A stretch of DNA of 64,000 nt from Vicugna pacos (lineage: Eukaryota > Chordata > Mammalia > Artiodactyla > Camelidae), in assembly GCF_048564905.1 (NCBI RefSeq), contig NW_027328746.1:1302001-1366000 (forward strand), given 5' to 3'. Position numbers and translations under genes: made by a program. Below are positions 62,401 to 64,000 of this stretch, in pieces (the stretch's first letter is position 1; each line of letters begins with the position of its first letter). The notes beneath the pieces were generated by a model. The model did no database searches and had not been told where the DNA came from. It was given only the letters and a program-made list of their open reading frames with translations.

Positions 62401-64000
62401 CTCCTGCCCTCCTGTCAGGGCAACTGAAATTCAGCTCAGGAGCCAACCGGCCCCCCAGGGCTTCTAAGGCTCCCTTACCTCCCAGAATCCCTGCTTTCTG
62501 GTTTGTCTTGGCTTCTGAGGAGTTCCCCTCACTTTCTTGACAATTAACTTTGCAGCTTGAAAGATGAGGAAGGAAGGTTTTACTTCTTAATCAGCATTTT
62601 TAGGAACTTGTGTAGTGAAGGTTTTCACGAGTTTCTAGAACCCTCCATTGCCGAGACAGAAAACACACTAGGTATTTTCTAAATTTAGGCATCCTGTACA
62701 TTTTTTCTTTTCTTTTGTTTTCTTAACTGCTAACAGACTTTTTTAATTAAAAAAAATAAAGGCCCCAAATAGGATAGAATCTTGAAGGGGCAAACAGAAT
62801 TAAAGGGCAAAGACAGAAAAATGATAAGAACTCTACAAAGTTAATAGAATACATACACTATGGGTCAGATCAGCAATTCTCAGTAACAGCTAATTGAAAC
62901 ATGACCATGAGGTAAAACTTCTCTCCTGTCAGGAGATGGCCAACAGAAAATAGAATTAAAACAACAAACTAAAATTCTAAGTCTGGCGAGGTATAGAAGG
63001 CTACCAGATAAATGTGTCTTCTTCTGGAAAAGAGGGAGGCTCACCAGCTCTTTACTGTGGAGCCTGAGCCCAGGGGAGGACGGTGAAGTGAGCTCTGTAA
63101 GTACCCAATTAGCAAAGTGAGTGATGAATAAAGAGACGTGAGCTCTGATGACAGAGATGATACTACTATTCACTTGTCCTGTAAAGTACGTCTTCACGTT
63201 CAGGGATCAATACCTCGGCATCCTCAGGGATCGAGATTATAGGAAAATGCACAGCCCGGGTCCAGACCTCCTCTGCGAGCTCGTGACATTGCACTTAGAT
63301 GTCTCAAGGGCACCTCCAACTCCACCTGCACAGAGCTGACTTTACGGTGCTCCTCCAATAGCCGTCCTGCCCAGGGCCCCTTGTCGGGGGGCAAGGTCTC
63401 CCTGCCTCTCCCACCTCAGGCCCATCACTCATAGATGTGCCTGCACCCCTCCTTCAGGGCTCAGATTTCCTCAGTCACCGAGTCCCACCACCCACACCTG
63501 TCCTACCAGGTACTCACTGGCACTCACTAAGCACTGACTCTGCGCTGGGGACCACGCTGCACACTGTACACATGTTATCACACTGGATCCCCACAACAGA
63601 CCTGGGAAGTGGGTACACCACTGCTTCAATTGATTAGATAAATTGTTTCACTTCCTTGAGTGCGTCGTCCAAAGTGACAAGGCTACTGAGCCACAAACCT
63701 GGGACTGAAAACCACTTGAAAATTGAACACTGCTACACCTCGCAGCCACCCTACTCTGACTCATCACATCACCTCCTGCCGAGCCTACTAAATGTTTACA
63801 AGCATTCTACAAGCACAAAAGTGATCTACGAGAGCACCCCACTCCCCTACTTTAAATGTCAATGACGGTCCACTGCCCTTAGGAGAAAGCCCCGCCGGGC
63901 CTGAGCACAGACCAATGGCCAGCATCCGCGTTCCCTGAGTGGCCGCGCCGCCTCACCACCACGCAGCTCTACACGTGCCGTGTCCAGGACAAGGATGCTG

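Larger units (their letters stand above)
41039..64000 (-). repeat. Right arm of giant palindrome, continues past window
   Basis: Inverted copy of 16914-39875, so every arm feature listed on the left recurs here on the opposite strand at position 80914 minus its coordinate. The arm is still matching at the last base of the window, so its real length is unknown. Identity starts abruptly at 41039; inside that point the two sides share only repeat-unit homology. No gene, LINE or LTR insertion is private to one arm, so the arms are either recently duplicated or kept alike by gene conversion. Confidence 0.97.

Noticed and set aside
16914-64000. Whole palindrome as a simple fold-back or hairpin read artefact
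   Set aside because: The core is a 1163-bp asymmetric spacer with its own distinct units, and two arm mismatches exist. An artefact of assembly is still possible, but not of the simplest kind.

Overview
This is mammalian nuclear DNA. Intron-like sequence dominates, with several generations of L1 LINEs, MIR-type SINEs, decayed LTRs and DNA transposons, and no bacterial-style gene arrangement. A tRNA-Ala-like SINE near 11.8 kb and the 3' tail of a young L1 near 25.3 kb look like camelid lineage repeats. I therefore favour a camelid (camel, llama or alpaca), with moderate confidence because this rests on recall of the families.

The main feature is a very large palindrome. The left arm (16914-39875) and the right arm (41039-64000) are reverse complements. 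Every matched position sums to 80914 over about 22.96 kb, so there is no net length change between them. I found only two single-base differences: 17323/63591 and 21826/59088. The right arm runs off the end of the window, so the true outer boundary is unknown and the left arm may start before 16914.

Between the arms is a 1163-bp spacer (39876-41038) that is not a copy of itself. Spacer and inner arm ends together form an inverted tandem array of an unrecognised repeat of about 248 bp. It has six forward units on the left and seven reverse units on the right, switching orientation at about 40304-40316. That switch is about 147 bp left of the geometric centre of the palindrome (40457).

The only host gene I recognise is TRAPPC9 (NIBP), as isolated exons on the + strand. 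One exon (4603-4726) lies in the left flank and is broken by a 2-bp deletion and an in-frame stop. The next exon (21433-21646) is still open and lies inside the arm, so it occurs again inverted at 59268-59481. The locus therefore looks like a decayed duplicate of part of TRAPPC9, inverted and copied by palindrome formation. That combination fits an ampliconic region such as those on sex chromosomes, but this is inference.

Layout: 1-16913 is flank seen once here (TRAPPC9 exon relic, three LTR fossils, a tRNA-derived SINE pair, nested antisense L1s, a Tigger-like element, MIRs, a (CA/CG)n tract). 16914-39875 is the left arm (TRAPPC9 exon, hAT element, old L1, young L1 with 16-bp target site duplication, LTR fossil, start of the 248-bp array). 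39876-41038 is the spacer. 41039-64000 is the mirrored right arm. Most open frames in the window have no coding support. A few exon-like stretches are listed at low confidence.
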